A stretch of DNA of 64,000 nt from Oscillospiraceae bacterium (lineage in GTDB: Bacteria > Bacillota > Clostridia > Oscillospirales > Acutalibacteraceae): NCBI GenBank assembly GCA_015066175.1, contig SVOW01000007.1, positions 1 through 64,000 on the forward strand, read 5' to 3'. Of this stretch, positions 1-8,257 are shown in pieces (the first letter of the stretch is position 1; the number at the start of each line of letters is the position of its first letter). Below the pieces are notes generated by a model. It saw only the letters and a list, made by a program, of their open reading frames with translations, did not search any database and was not told the origin of the DNA. A program made the position numbers and the translations under genes.

Positions 1-28
1 TAATACCAAATCATTCCCACTTTGTCAA
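1..28 (-). promoter_or_regulatory. Putative promoter reading off the left edge
   Basis: On the minus strand a perfect -35 TTGACA (23-28) is followed after 17 bases by TATTA, whose last base lies outside the window. It probably drives a gene to the left of this window. Confidence 0.45.
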
Positions 29-299
29 CACTTTTTTTAAAACTTTTTCAAACTTTCCAACCCCGCCGCGCGTTTACCACTATACCTACACTTTTTATTA
101 ATACCCTCACTTTATTTTGTGGTTTTTTACTATATACCTCTACCACTTTTATTTCCTATGCACAATGAACTACAGCTTTTTTCATTATTGATCCTTTTTG
201 CGTTGTGAAAAAATTTTTTCTTATATATCTTTCAGGCTTTGCCGTTGACACCGAACTCTGCATATGTTTTTTATATATTTATTGTATGTGCAAATCAAA
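1..299. other. AT-rich intergenic stretch at left edge
   Basis: I see no gene here. The stretch is rich in T runs and has one short GC-rich patch near 61-73. Its only clear signal is a minus-strand promoter-like sequence at the extreme left edge, listed separately. Confidence 0.6.
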
Positions 300-324
300 A
301 AGGATGCCCATGATGAGCATCCTT
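300..324 (-). terminator. Terminator of the secreted-protein gene
   Basis: The arms AAGGATGC and GCATCCTT enclose a 9-base loop. A T run follows on the minus strand, about 20 bases after the stop codon of the gene ending at 344. Confidence 0.75.
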
Positions 325-343
325 GCTTTAATTTTGTCTGTTA

Positions 344-1225
344 TCAGAATCCGCCACCAACTGTAACTTTATAGTCTATAACTGCGCCTGCGTTATTAAC
401 AAGAAGTTTTTCTATATACAGATTGTTAATTGAAGGTGTAACAACATATGACCATGTGCCTTTTTCTATAACACCTTCGCTGTTGATTTTCACTTTAAGA
501 ATAGCATTGGTATAAGAAATTTTAATATCAGCATTTTCATATTGAACATCAAAAAGCGGGAATTGCTCTGCAACTTCAGCCACACCATCAACAACACTGA
601 TAGCATGACCTACAGTACCGCTGTATTTATTGCCGTAAGCATCATCAACCTGGTCATACATAACCATTTCAATAACAGTATAGCCACCATCTTTATAAGC
701 TTTTGCCTGTTTACAATCAGATGCAGTCAGATCTTTGTAACCGCCTGTGATACCATCAAATTCAATAGTATTTTTTTCCAATACTCCAGTGATGATACCT
801 TCTGCAAGGCTCAAAAACGCTCCGGCGCCGTCACCTGCAGTAAGAGTGTTCTTTTTCAGATACATATACTGCGTTGATGTAACACCTGTTGATTTATTAC
901 AAGCTGATTTGTAAAAATCGATAATTTCATCTTTTCTCCATTCAGAAACAGGTTTTTCAGGAACATCCTCTTTTTCAGGAGTTTCTTCTATTCCGAAGAT
1001 TGTATTAAAAAATGTTGTAAATGCTTTTCCGATATCTTCGAAGAAAGTTCCGATTGCTTTAAATAAATCATCAAAGAATTTGCCCACCTGCGCAAAGAAT
1101 CCGGGTTCTTCTGTTTCGGATACAACTGCTGCGTCTGTACCTTCTGCAAAAGATATAACTGATGTTGTTGCAAAAGTCGAAAACATCATGACAAGCACCA
1201 TAAAAATCGCTATAAACTTTTTCAT
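344..1225 (-). CDS. Secreted protein of unknown function
   Basis: I do not recognise this 293-residue protein. The ATG at 1225 is chosen because AGGAGG lies seven bases before it, and the protein then opens with a clear signal peptide (MKKFIAIFMVLVMMFSTFA, probable cleavage near FAEG). Next comes a Phe-rich amphipathic stretch (FFAQVGKFFDDLFKAIG, then FFNTIFG), an acidic/proline linker (EETPEKEDVPEKP) and a beta-rich C-terminal half with many Val, Ile and Tyr, ending VTVGGGF. There are no Cys pairs or obvious catalytic motifs. The gene stands alone, with its own perfect promoter and a terminator. It is likely extracellular or surface-attached; no enzymatic role can be inferred. Confidence 0.8.
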   Translation of the reverse strand: MKKFIAIFMVLVMMFSTFATTSVISFAEGTDAAVVSETEEPGFFAQVGKFFDDLFKAIGTFFEDIGKAFTTFFNTIFGIEETPEKEDVPEKPVSEWRKDEIIDFYKSACNKSTGVTSTQYMYLKKNTLTAGDGAGAFLSLAEGIITGVLEKNTIEFDGITGGYKDLTASDCKQAKAYKDGGYTVIEMVMYDQVDDAYGNKYSGTVGHAISVVDGVAEVAEQFPLFDVQYENADIKISYTNAILKVKINSEGVIEKGTWSYVVTPSINNLYIEKLLVNNAGAVIDYKVTVGGGF

Positions 1226-1250
1226 AATATTACCTCCTAGTCTCACCTAC

Positions 1251-1279
1251 ATTATAATTTCTGTTGAACGGATTGTCAA
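1251..1279 (-). promoter_or_regulatory. Strong sigma-A type promoter
   Basis: TTGACA (1274-1279), a 17-base spacer and TATAAT (1251-1256) are read on the minus strand, 26 bases before the secreted-protein start. Both hexamers match consensus exactly. Confidence 0.85.
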
Positions 1280-1285
1280 CCAAAA

Positions 1286-1311
1286 AAGAGACAGGCGAAA
1301 ACCTGTCTCTT
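1286..1311 (-). terminator. Terminator of GPH transporter 1
   Basis: AAGAGACAGG and CCTGTCTCTT form a 10-bp stem with a 6-base loop and a following T run on the minus strand. It ends just before the -35 box of the next gene. Confidence 0.85.
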
Positions 1312-1327
1312 CTGAATTAAATAATAA

Positions 1328-2854
1328 TTAAGCCTCTTCTGTTGCAACTTCGCCATTTTCAACTGCGAGTGCTCTTTCCTGTGATTTTTCGATAATTCTG
1401 TTACGACGCTCTGTAAGTTCATGGTACATGATTGTTCTTGTTTTATCATCAAGGTTATAGAAGAACATAGGAATATATCCCAACGCACCACAAACAATAG
1501 GAACAACTGAATACATCGCGAAAATTGCCTGTTTTGTTTTCATTGACTGAACTGCACCAACGCCTGCTTCATAGCCGATGAATGAAACAACTGCTGTTGA
1601 AACTGCGTTCTGAATCTGTCCGACAATTTTTGTTGCAAGGCTTGAAATAAAGCTTGTCATAGCCTCTGTACGTTTACCTGTCTTCCACTCACCATAGTCA
1701 ATTATTTCCTGTTCCATAAGCTGAGGAATAGTCTTCTTAACTGAATAAACTGATGAGAAACAGATTTCGTGGAACATAAGTGCAGGAATCATAATCCAAG
1801 GATTATCAAGGTTGTTGAATCCTATAAGGAACGCAACAATCCAACCGATTTCAGGCACAAGGTTTGACATAAACCACAACTGTTTTGTTGTGAATTTCTT
1901 TCTCAATTTTGGCAAGTACATGTACGAAACGTATGTAAGAGGTGCTGCGGGAACACCACAGATAACCTGAAGTGAGGCTGACCCCATGACGTCGAGCCAG
2001 AACATATTTGAGAACGGACCACCAACATTACCGAATGAACCGAGAATATTTGAAAGCGTAAGAAGAACCTGAAGTCTGTTGCCGAAGAAGTTTCTCAAAC
2101 CGTCTGAAAGTTTTGGTTTTTCTTCAACCTGAACAACACGTTCTTTGATGGTGCATATTCTGACAAACATACCGAGAAATGATACGATAAGTGTACCTGA
2201 ACCCATTATAATATAAACGCTTTCGACTGACATACCGATTACACCTGCTGCTGCAAGGTCAAGCATAATAACCATTGCGTAAGAAGGCACTTTTTCAAAG
2301 TCACCGATATTATCAAGAGCAATAAGTGCTGCCTTGTCGTCGATACTCGGTGTATATGTAGAGTTAAGACCGCCGATTGCGCAGTTGTACAACGTGCCAA
2401 TCGTTTCTTTAAGAATTGAAATTACACTGTAAATTGCAATTTTCTGCCATGAGAGAGGACCCCAGTTCTGGTCACCGATGAAAAGCGGTGTTATCCATAA
2501 CGCAATACAAGCAATAGCATAAGGTCCGATTGTGGCAAAAGCCCAGGGTTTGAATTTACCGAAACGTGTTCTTGTTCTGTCAACTATGTATGCAAAAATC
2601 GAGTCATTAATAAGGTCCCATGCAAGAGTTGCAACAGCAAATGCTGCAATGATTCTTGAGTCAAGGCCAAAAACGTTGAGCATGAAATATGACAAATAAC
2701 CTTCAAGGTTGAACTTATTTACCTCACCTGTTACAAACAAAGTGATGAGCTCTTTTGCACCGACATATCTTTTACCGTAAACGCTCTTTGTAGAGGCCTG
2801 TGGCACTTCGTCAGCTACAGTTTCCATTGTTTTAGTCTCTGTGTCTTTAGCCAT
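1328..2854 (-). CDS. GPH-family sugar:cation symporter, copy 1
   Basis: This 508-residue membrane protein belongs to the glycoside-pentoside-hexuronide (MelB-like) branch of the MFS. Family hallmarks are the first-half motif WDLINDSIFAYIVDRTRTRFGKFKPW (positions about 85-110, shown here as motif only) and the later EIIDYGEWKTGKRTEAM. About 12 hydrophobic segments are present, with soluble charged ends. The known family role is uptake of sugars or glycosides with Na+ or H+; the substrate cannot be read from the sequence. It is the last of three adjacent paralogs that each have their own promoter and terminator, so the array is not one simple operon. The start has AAGGAG 12 bases upstream, as in copy 2. 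Confidence 0.88.
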   Translation of the reverse strand: MAKDTETKTMETVADEVPQASTKSVYGKRYVGAKELITLFVTGEVNKFNLEGYLSYFMLNVFGLDSRIIAAFAVATLAWDLINDSIFAYIVDRTRTRFGKFKPWAFATIGPYAIACIALWITPLFIGDQNWGPLSWQKIAIYSVISILKETIGTLYNCAIGGLNSTYTPSIDDKAALIALDNIGDFEKVPSYAMVIMLDLAAAGVIGMSVESVYIIMGSGTLIVSFLGMFVRICTIKERVVQVEEKPKLSDGLRNFFGNRLQVLLTLSNILGSFGNVGGPFSNMFWLDVMGSASLQVICGVPAAPLTYVSYMYLPKLRKKFTTKQLWFMSNLVPEIGWIVAFLIGFNNLDNPWIMIPALMFHEICFSSVYSVKKTIPQLMEQEIIDYGEWKTGKRTEAMTSFISSLATKIVGQIQNAVSTAVVSFIGYEAGVGAVQSMKTKQAIFAMYSVVPIVCGALGYIPMFFYNLDDKTRTIMYHELTERRNRIIEKSQERALAVENGEVATEEA

Positions 2855-2897
2855 TCAGAGAAACATCTCCTTCCGTTTTATTCGCAGACTATACAGC

Positions 2898-2926
2898 ATT
2901 ATGCACTATTTTCAACATTATTGCAA
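2898..2926 (-). promoter_or_regulatory. Promoter of GPH copy 1 (shared motif)
   Basis: TTGCAA (2921-2926), a 17-base spacer and CATAAT (2898-2903) on the minus strand. The spacer ends AAAATAGTG, which is also present before copies 2 and 3. Confidence 0.75.
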
Positions 2927-2973
2927 TACTTTTAGTGAAAATATTTTTTACAAATGACAAAAACAGAAAAAAA

Positions 2974-3000
2974 GCCCGATAGATTTTTAAACCTATCGGG
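2974..3000 (-). terminator. Terminator of GPH copy 2
   Basis: CCCGATAG and CTATCGGG form an 8-bp stem. On the minus strand it is followed by C and a run of T. Confidence 0.85.
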
Positions 3001-3025
3001 GAATTTTTTTGAAAAGCTGAACAAA

Positions 3026-4540
3026 TTATGCTTCAACTTCAGTTTCAACTACAACAGCTCTTTCCTGTGATTTAGCAAGAATGCTGTTACGACGTTCTGT
3101 AAGTTCGTGATACATAATTGTCTTTGTTTTGTCATCGAGTTTATACATAAACATTGGGATGTAAGCGAAGATGCCGAGAACAATCGGAATAACAGAATAC
3201 ATTGCAAAGATTGCCTGTTTTGTCTTCATTGTCTGAACTGTGCCAACACCTGCTTCGTAACCGATAAATGAAACAACTGCAGTTGAAATAGCGTTCTGAA
3301 CCTGGTTAACAATTTTTGTAGCAAGGCCTGCAATAAAGCTTGTCATAGCCTCTGTACGCTTACCTGTCTTCCATTCACCATAGTCGATGATTTCCTGCTG
3401 CATAAGCTGCGGGATAACCTTACCGATTGAGTAAACGGCTGAAATACACATTTCGCGGAACATAAGTGCCGGAACCATAATCCAGAGATTATCAAGGTTG
3501 TTGAAGCCGATAAGGAACGCAACAACCCAACCGATTTCAGGCACCAGACGTGACATAACCCAAAGAGTTTTTGTAGAGAATTTCTTACGGAGTTTGGGAA
3601 GATACATATATGAAACATATGTAAGGGGTGATGCAGGAATACCACAGATAACCTGAAGTGAAGCTGAACCCATAACGTCAAGCCAGAACATATTTGAGAA
3701 CGGGCCACCAACGTTACCGAATGCAGAAAGGATATCTGAAAGTGTAAGAAGAACCTGAAGTCTGTTACCGAAGAAGTTTTTCAGACCGTCAATAATTTTC
3801 GGCTTTTCTTCAACCTGAACAATACGTTCTTTGATAACGCAGATTCGGACAAACATACCAAGCAATGATACAAGCACTGTACCTGCACCCATAAAGATGT
3901 AAACATTTTCAACAGAAATTCCGATTGTACCTGCTGCTGCAAGGTCAAGAAGAATAACCATTGCATAACCGGGTACTTTTTCAAAGTCACCGATGTTATC
4001 AAGGGCGATAAGAGCTGCCTTGTCATCGATACTGGGTGTATATGTGGAGTTAAGACCATTGACTGCGCAACTGTACAAAGTACCTATCGTTTCTTTAAGT
4101 ATCGATATTACACAATAAATTACGATTTTCTGCCATGAAAGAGGACCCCAGTTCTGATCTTCAATGAACAGAGGTGTTATCCACAAGGCAATACAAGCAA
4201 TAGCGTATGGTCCGATTGTAGCAAATGCCCAGGGCTTGAATTTACCGAAACGTGTTCTTGTTCTGTCTACTATGTATGCAAAAATAGAGTCGTTAATAAG
4301 GTCCCATGCAAGAGTTGCAACTGCAAACGCAGCAATAATTCTTGAGTCGAGACCAAAAACGTTAAGCATAAAGTATGACAAATAACCTTCAAGGTTAAAT
4401 TTATTCACTTCACCTGTGACAAACAAAGTGATAAGCTCTTTAGCGCCGACATATCTTTTTCCGAAAACGCTGCCTGACGCAACCTGAGGAATTTCTTCAA
4501 CGCCGGTTTCAGTTGTTTTAACTTCTGTGTCTTTAGCCAT
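3026..4540 (-). CDS. GPH-family sugar:cation symporter, copy 2
   Basis: This 504-residue protein is a very close paralog of its neighbours. The block from GKRYVGAKELITLFVTGEVN through the DRTRTRFGKFKPW motif is almost unchanged, and the DYGEWKTGKRTEAMTSF motif is kept. Differences concentrate in the N-terminal tail, some membrane segments and the C-terminal tail (VVVETEVEA). It is expected to sit in the cytoplasmic membrane and take up a sugar or glycoside with a cation. It has its own promoter (4584-4612) and terminator (2974-3000). Its leader, from the ribosome-binding site to the -10 box, is nearly identical to that of copy 1, which points to a recent duplication including the promoter. 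Confidence 0.88.
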   Translation of the reverse strand: MAKDTEVKTTETGVEEIPQVASGSVFGKRYVGAKELITLFVTGEVNKFNLEGYLSYFMLNVFGLDSRIIAAFAVATLAWDLINDSIFAYIVDRTRTRFGKFKPWAFATIGPYAIACIALWITPLFIEDQNWGPLSWQKIVIYCVISILKETIGTLYSCAVNGLNSTYTPSIDDKAALIALDNIGDFEKVPGYAMVILLDLAAAGTIGISVENVYIFMGAGTVLVSLLGMFVRICVIKERIVQVEEKPKIIDGLKNFFGNRLQVLLTLSDILSAFGNVGGPFSNMFWLDVMGSASLQVICGIPASPLTYVSYMYLPKLRKKFSTKTLWVMSRLVPEIGWVVAFLIGFNNLDNLWIMVPALMFREMCISAVYSIGKVIPQLMQQEIIDYGEWKTGKRTEAMTSFIAGLATKIVNQVQNAISTAVVSFIGYEAGVGTVQTMKTKQAIFAMYSVIPIVLGIFAYIPMFMYKLDDKTKTIMYHELTERRNSILAKSQERAVVVETEVEA

Positions 4541-4583
4541 TCAGAGAAACATCTCCTTCCGTTTTATTCGCAGACTATATCAT

Positions 4584-4612
4584 ATTATGCACTATTTTAA
4601 ATAATTTTGCAA
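4584..4612 (-). promoter_or_regulatory. Promoter of GPH copy 2 (shared motif)
   Basis: TTGCAA (4607-4612), a 17-base spacer and CATAAT (4584-4589) on the minus strand. An inverted pair ACTATT / AATAGT spans the -35 box and the end of the spacer. Confidence 0.75.
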
Positions 4613-4689
4613 TAGTTTTACATAAAAATTTTTAAAAAAGACAAATTTTAATGTTAAAGAACACTCTAAAAGACCAAAAGCTCAAAAAA

Positions 4690-4721
4690 AATAACCGACC
4701 TGAAACTTCAAATCGGTTATT
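4690..4721 (-). terminator. Terminator of GPH copy 3
   Basis: AATAACCGA and TCGGTTATT form a 9-bp stem, and a long T run follows on the minus strand. Confidence 0.8.
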
Positions 4722-4745
4722 TTCATTTTATATGCGCTATTATAT

Positions 4746-6269
4746 TTAATCTGCAATTTCTTCAGCTTCGCCTCTTTCAAGACGTGCTCTTTCCTGTGAT
4801 TTCTCAACGATATTCTTACGACGCTCCGTAAGTTCGTGATACATAATAGTCTTTGTTTTATCATCGAGGTTGTAGAACATCATGGGAATATAGGAAAATA
4901 CTCCAAGCACAATGGGAACAACAGAATACATTGCAAAAATTGCCTGCTTTGTTTTCATAGACTGAACTGCACCAACACCCGCTTCGTAGCCAATGAATGA
5001 AACAACAAATGTTGAAACAGCGTTCTGTATTTCAGAAACAATTTTTGTTGCAAGGCTTGAAATAAAGCTTGTCATAGCTTCTGTACGCTTACCGGTTTTC
5101 CACTCACCATAGTCGATAATTTCCTGCTCCATAAGCTGCGGAATAACTTTACCGATTGAGTAAACTGATGAAATGCATATTTCGTGGAACATAATGCCCG
5201 GAATCATAATCCAGAGATTATCAAGATTGTTAAAACCGATTGCAAATACAATAATCCAGCCGATCTGAGGCACTGCACGTGAAATAAACCACAACTGCTT
5301 CATTGTGAATCTCTTTCTCAGTTTAGGCAGGTACATATATGAAACATATGTAAGCGGAGATGCAGGAATACCCGTAATAACCTTAAGTGAAGCAGAACCC
5401 ATAACGTCGAGCCAGAACATATTTGAAAACGGACCGCTGACATTTCCGAATGCCGAAAGAATATTTGAAAGTGTAAGCAGAACCTGAAGCCTGTTGCCGA
5501 AGAAATTGCGAAGACCATCGGCAATTTTCGGCTTTTCTTCAACCTGAACAACACGTTCTTTGATAACACATATTCTGGCAAACATACCGAGGAACGATAC
5601 AAGTAATGTGCCTGCACCCATGAAGATGTAAACGTTTTCAACAGAAATACCGATTGCACCTGCTGCTGCAAGGTCGAGAAGAACAACCATTGCGTAACTG
5701 GGCACTTTTTCAAAGTCACCGATGTTATCAAGGGCAATAAGGGCAGATTTATCGTCGATACTGGGAGTATAAGTTGAGTTGAGACCGCCTATTGCACATC
5801 CGTACAAAGTGCCGATAGTTTCTTTAAGCACAGATATTACGCAATAAATTGCGATTTTCTGCCATGAGAGAGGACCCCAGTTCTGATCACCGATAAACAA
5901 AGGCGTTAACCATATTGAGATACAAGCGATGGCATACGGACCTATTGTGGCAAATGCCCATGGCTTGAATTTACCGAAACGCGTTCTCGTTCTGTCAACT
6001 ATGTATGCAAAAATTGAGTCATTAATAATATCCCACGCGAGAGTTGCAACAGCGAATGCAGCAATAATTCTTGAGTCAAGCCCGAAAACATTGAGCATAA
6101 AGTATGACAGATAGCTGTCAAGATTGAATTTATTGACTTCACCTGTTACAAATAATGTGATGAGTTCTTTTGCACCAACATACCTTTTACCGTAAACACT
6201 TTGTGTAGCGGCTTTCGGAATTTCAGATGTGCTTGTTTCCATCGTTTTCACTTCAGTTTTTTCAGACAT
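4746..6269 (-). CDS. GPH-family sugar:cation symporter, copy 3
   Basis: This 507-residue paralog has the same hallmarks (WDIINDSIFAYIVDRTRTRF and DYGEWKTGKRTEAM) and about 12 membrane segments. The ATG at 6269 is chosen because the protein then starts MSEKTEVKTMET, aligning with MAKDTETKTMET of copy 1, and because AGGAG lies 12 bases upstream as in the other copies. An upstream in-frame ATG would add a non-conserved tail. It has its own promoter and terminator. By position it may be the founder copy or the most diverged one; phylogeny would decide. The substrate is unknown. Confidence 0.87.
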   Translation of the reverse strand: MSEKTEVKTMETSTSEIPKAATQSVYGKRYVGAKELITLFVTGEVNKFNLDSYLSYFMLNVFGLDSRIIAAFAVATLAWDIINDSIFAYIVDRTRTRFGKFKPWAFATIGPYAIACISIWLTPLFIGDQNWGPLSWQKIAIYCVISVLKETIGTLYGCAIGGLNSTYTPSIDDKSALIALDNIGDFEKVPSYAMVVLLDLAAAGAIGISVENVYIFMGAGTLLVSFLGMFARICVIKERVVQVEEKPKIADGLRNFFGNRLQVLLTLSNILSAFGNVSGPFSNMFWLDVMGSASLKVITGIPASPLTYVSYMYLPKLRKRFTMKQLWFISRAVPQIGWIIVFAIGFNNLDNLWIMIPGIMFHEICISSVYSIGKVIPQLMEQEIIDYGEWKTGKRTEAMTSFISSLATKIVSEIQNAVSTFVVSFIGYEAGVGAVQSMKTKQAIFAMYSVVPIVLGVFSYIPMMFYNLDDKTKTIMYHELTERRKNIVEKSQERARLERGEAEEIAD

Positions 6270-6316
6270 TTCTGACACCATCTCCTTTCGGTGCGAGTTA
6301 TTATATGCCATTACTA

Positions 6317-6345
6317 ATTATGCACTATTTTAAATAACTTTGCAA
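6317..6345 (-). promoter_or_regulatory. Promoter of GPH copy 3 (shared motif)
   Basis: TTGCAA (6340-6345), a 17-base spacer and CATAAT (6317-6322) on the minus strand, with the same spacer end AAAATAGTG and the ACTATT / AATAGT inverted pair. Confidence 0.75.
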
Positions 6346-6401
6346 TAGTTTTTTCACTGATTGTTGAAAATTTTTGTGAATTTTGATGTTTTGTTCGAAA
6401 A

Positions 6402-6445
6402 AGTAAAGTTTCAGACAGCAACCTCACACTATCTGAAACTTTACT
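6402..6445 (-). terminator. Terminator of the peptide-binding protein gene
   Basis: AGTAAAGTTTCAGA and TCTGAAACTTTACT form a 14-bp perfect stem. On the minus strand it runs into TTTTTC. Confidence 0.85.
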
Positions 6446-6453
6446 GTAATAAT

Positions 6454-8088
6454 TTATTTTCTTATCCCGTCAATAAAAATGGGAATTGTTCCCGCTTCCA
6501 CACAATATATTCCCTGAACACCTTTTGCCATTGCAAGGAAACTATCTTCGTTGAACATAGGAATAAATGCGGCGCAATCCATAAGTTGTTTTTCTGCCGT
6601 CAGGCAGTTATGCATAATTTCACTCTGGCTGAGAGTATCTGAAGTTGTACTCATAAGTGCATCGTAACTGTCTGATTTATAGTTAAAAATATTATTTGCA
6701 GAGCCTGAAGAAAACATTCCGAGAAAAGTAACTGCACTTTCATTCTGTGCTGTCACCTTTGTAAACGCAATCTCAAAATTGTTATCCGTGATTCTTTTTT
6801 CAAGTTCCATTTCATCAAGCGTTTCAATAATGAAACTCATATCAACACCGAGAATGCTCTGCCAGCTCTGCACAGCAAGCTTAACTATATTTTCAAAATT
6901 TTCAGGACAGATAATTGTAAGCTGTGTGTAATCCATCTCAAGGTCTTTAAGTGCCTGAGAAAACAGCTGACGTGCTTTTTCTCTGTCCACGCCCTGATTA
7001 TTGATATTGCCCGTGTAATCTCTGTACGGTGCGTCACCTGCTACACAGATTTCCGGCACAATTCCTTCTGCATATTTTTCGCAATGAGGCGGCAATTCAA
7101 TATCTGTAAGGTTCACGGCACACGCCAAGGCCTGACGCATTTTTTCATTGCCTGTAATATCACCTGAACAGTTGATGCAGAAGCCCCATGTGGAGTTATT
7201 ATATCCCACATAAGAAATTTTCTTTTCACCGTCAAGAAGCACCTTCTGCCTTACTGATAAAGGACAAGCATCATATGTTCCGTCCCTGATTTTATCAACA
7301 CGTGTTGACAAATTGTCATTGATGTACAGAAAAATTGATGACGGCTTTACTGTTTTTTCGCCTGAATAATTTTCGTTTCTGTTAAGGACAAGGTTTACAC
7401 CTGTTGTCCATGAATAAAGGTAAAACGGCCCGTTATAAATAACCTTTTCAGGGTCAAGACCGTATCTGCCCTTTGTTGCTTCGAAAAATTCCTGACGGCA
7501 CGGCATTGCAGCAGACTGGGTAAGTGCCTTGAGAAAGTCGTCATTGGGAGTTTCAAGTTCTATCTTCAGAGTACCCTCGTCAACAGCAGTTACGCCCAGC
7601 TCACTGTAGTCTTTTTCTTTGTTGTAAACTTCATATGCATTTTTAATCACATAAAGCCCCATATCAGTTGATGTGCCCATATCTGCATTGAAAGCACGAC
7701 GCAAGCCATACACAAAATCATCAGCAGTTACTCTGTAATTGAAATTTTCTGCAATATCTTCATCAAGAAGTTCTTTTGCATAATCGCTCATATACCATTT
7801 TGCTTCTTTGCGTAATTTAAAAACATAGGTCAGACCATCATCACTTATTGTCCAGCTTTTTGCCACACCGGGGATGATTTTTCCGCCTGCATCAACTCTT
7901 ACAAGGCCTTCAAAACAGTTAAAAACAACAATTTTTGAAGCATTGTCAGAGGCAATCTGCGGGTCAAAACTTATAGGGTCTGCATAAAGCGGATAATACA
8001 AATCTTTGCCCTCACCGCTGCCGCAAGAAGTAAGCAGTGCAAGCATAAGAATCACTGTCATAACAACTGAAATTATTTTTCTGAACAT
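6454..8088 (-). CDS. Oligopeptide ABC transporter substrate-binding lipoprotein (SBP family 5)
   Basis: This 544-residue protein has a lipoprotein signal peptide with lipobox LLTSC (Cys about residue 22), so it should be lipid-anchored on the outer face of the membrane. The mature part follows the OppA/SBP_bac_5 plan: an early DPISFDPQIASDNAS segment, FEGLVRVDAGGKIIPGVAKSW, TYVFKLRKEAKW, then YNGPFYLYSWTTGVNLVL. The family binds peptides or, in some members, sugars or nickel complexes for an ABC importer. No permease or ATPase gene lies nearby, so it is an orphan that must use a transporter encoded elsewhere or act as a sensor. It has its own terminator and is divergent from rmuC. Confidence 0.85.
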   Translation of the reverse strand: MFRKIISVVMTVILMLALLTSCGSGEGKDLYYPLYADPISFDPQIASDNASKIVVFNCFEGLVRVDAGGKIIPGVAKSWTISDDGLTYVFKLRKEAKWYMSDYAKELLDEDIAENFNYRVTADDFVYGLRRAFNADMGTSTDMGLYVIKNAYEVYNKEKDYSELGVTAVDEGTLKIELETPNDDFLKALTQSAAMPCRQEFFEATKGRYGLDPEKVIYNGPFYLYSWTTGVNLVLNRNENYSGEKTVKPSSIFLYINDNLSTRVDKIRDGTYDACPLSVRQKVLLDGEKKISYVGYNNSTWGFCINCSGDITGNEKMRQALACAVNLTDIELPPHCEKYAEGIVPEICVAGDAPYRDYTGNINNQGVDREKARQLFSQALKDLEMDYTQLTIICPENFENIVKLAVQSWQSILGVDMSFIIETLDEMELEKRITDNNFEIAFTKVTAQNESAVTFLGMFSSGSANNIFNYKSDSYDALMSTTSDTLSQSEIMHNCLTAEKQLMDCAAFIPMFNEDSFLAMAKGVQGIYCVEAGTIPIFIDGIRK

Positions 8089-8257
8089 AAAAATATCTCC
8101 ATACTCAAAGCATTACGAACAATATTATATCAAATTTTTTTATCACTTTCTACTATTTTACAAAAACTTTTCCGATTTTTTAAAAATGTATATACATTTG
8201 CTTTTTTTTGTGCTATATTATATAGGTATATTTATCCTTATAAAACAGGAGGTAAAA

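Noticed and set aside
8006-8257. Longer N-terminus for RmuC
   Set aside because: The extension is AT-rich and lies in the divergent promoter region; AGGAGG points clearly to the ATG at 8258.
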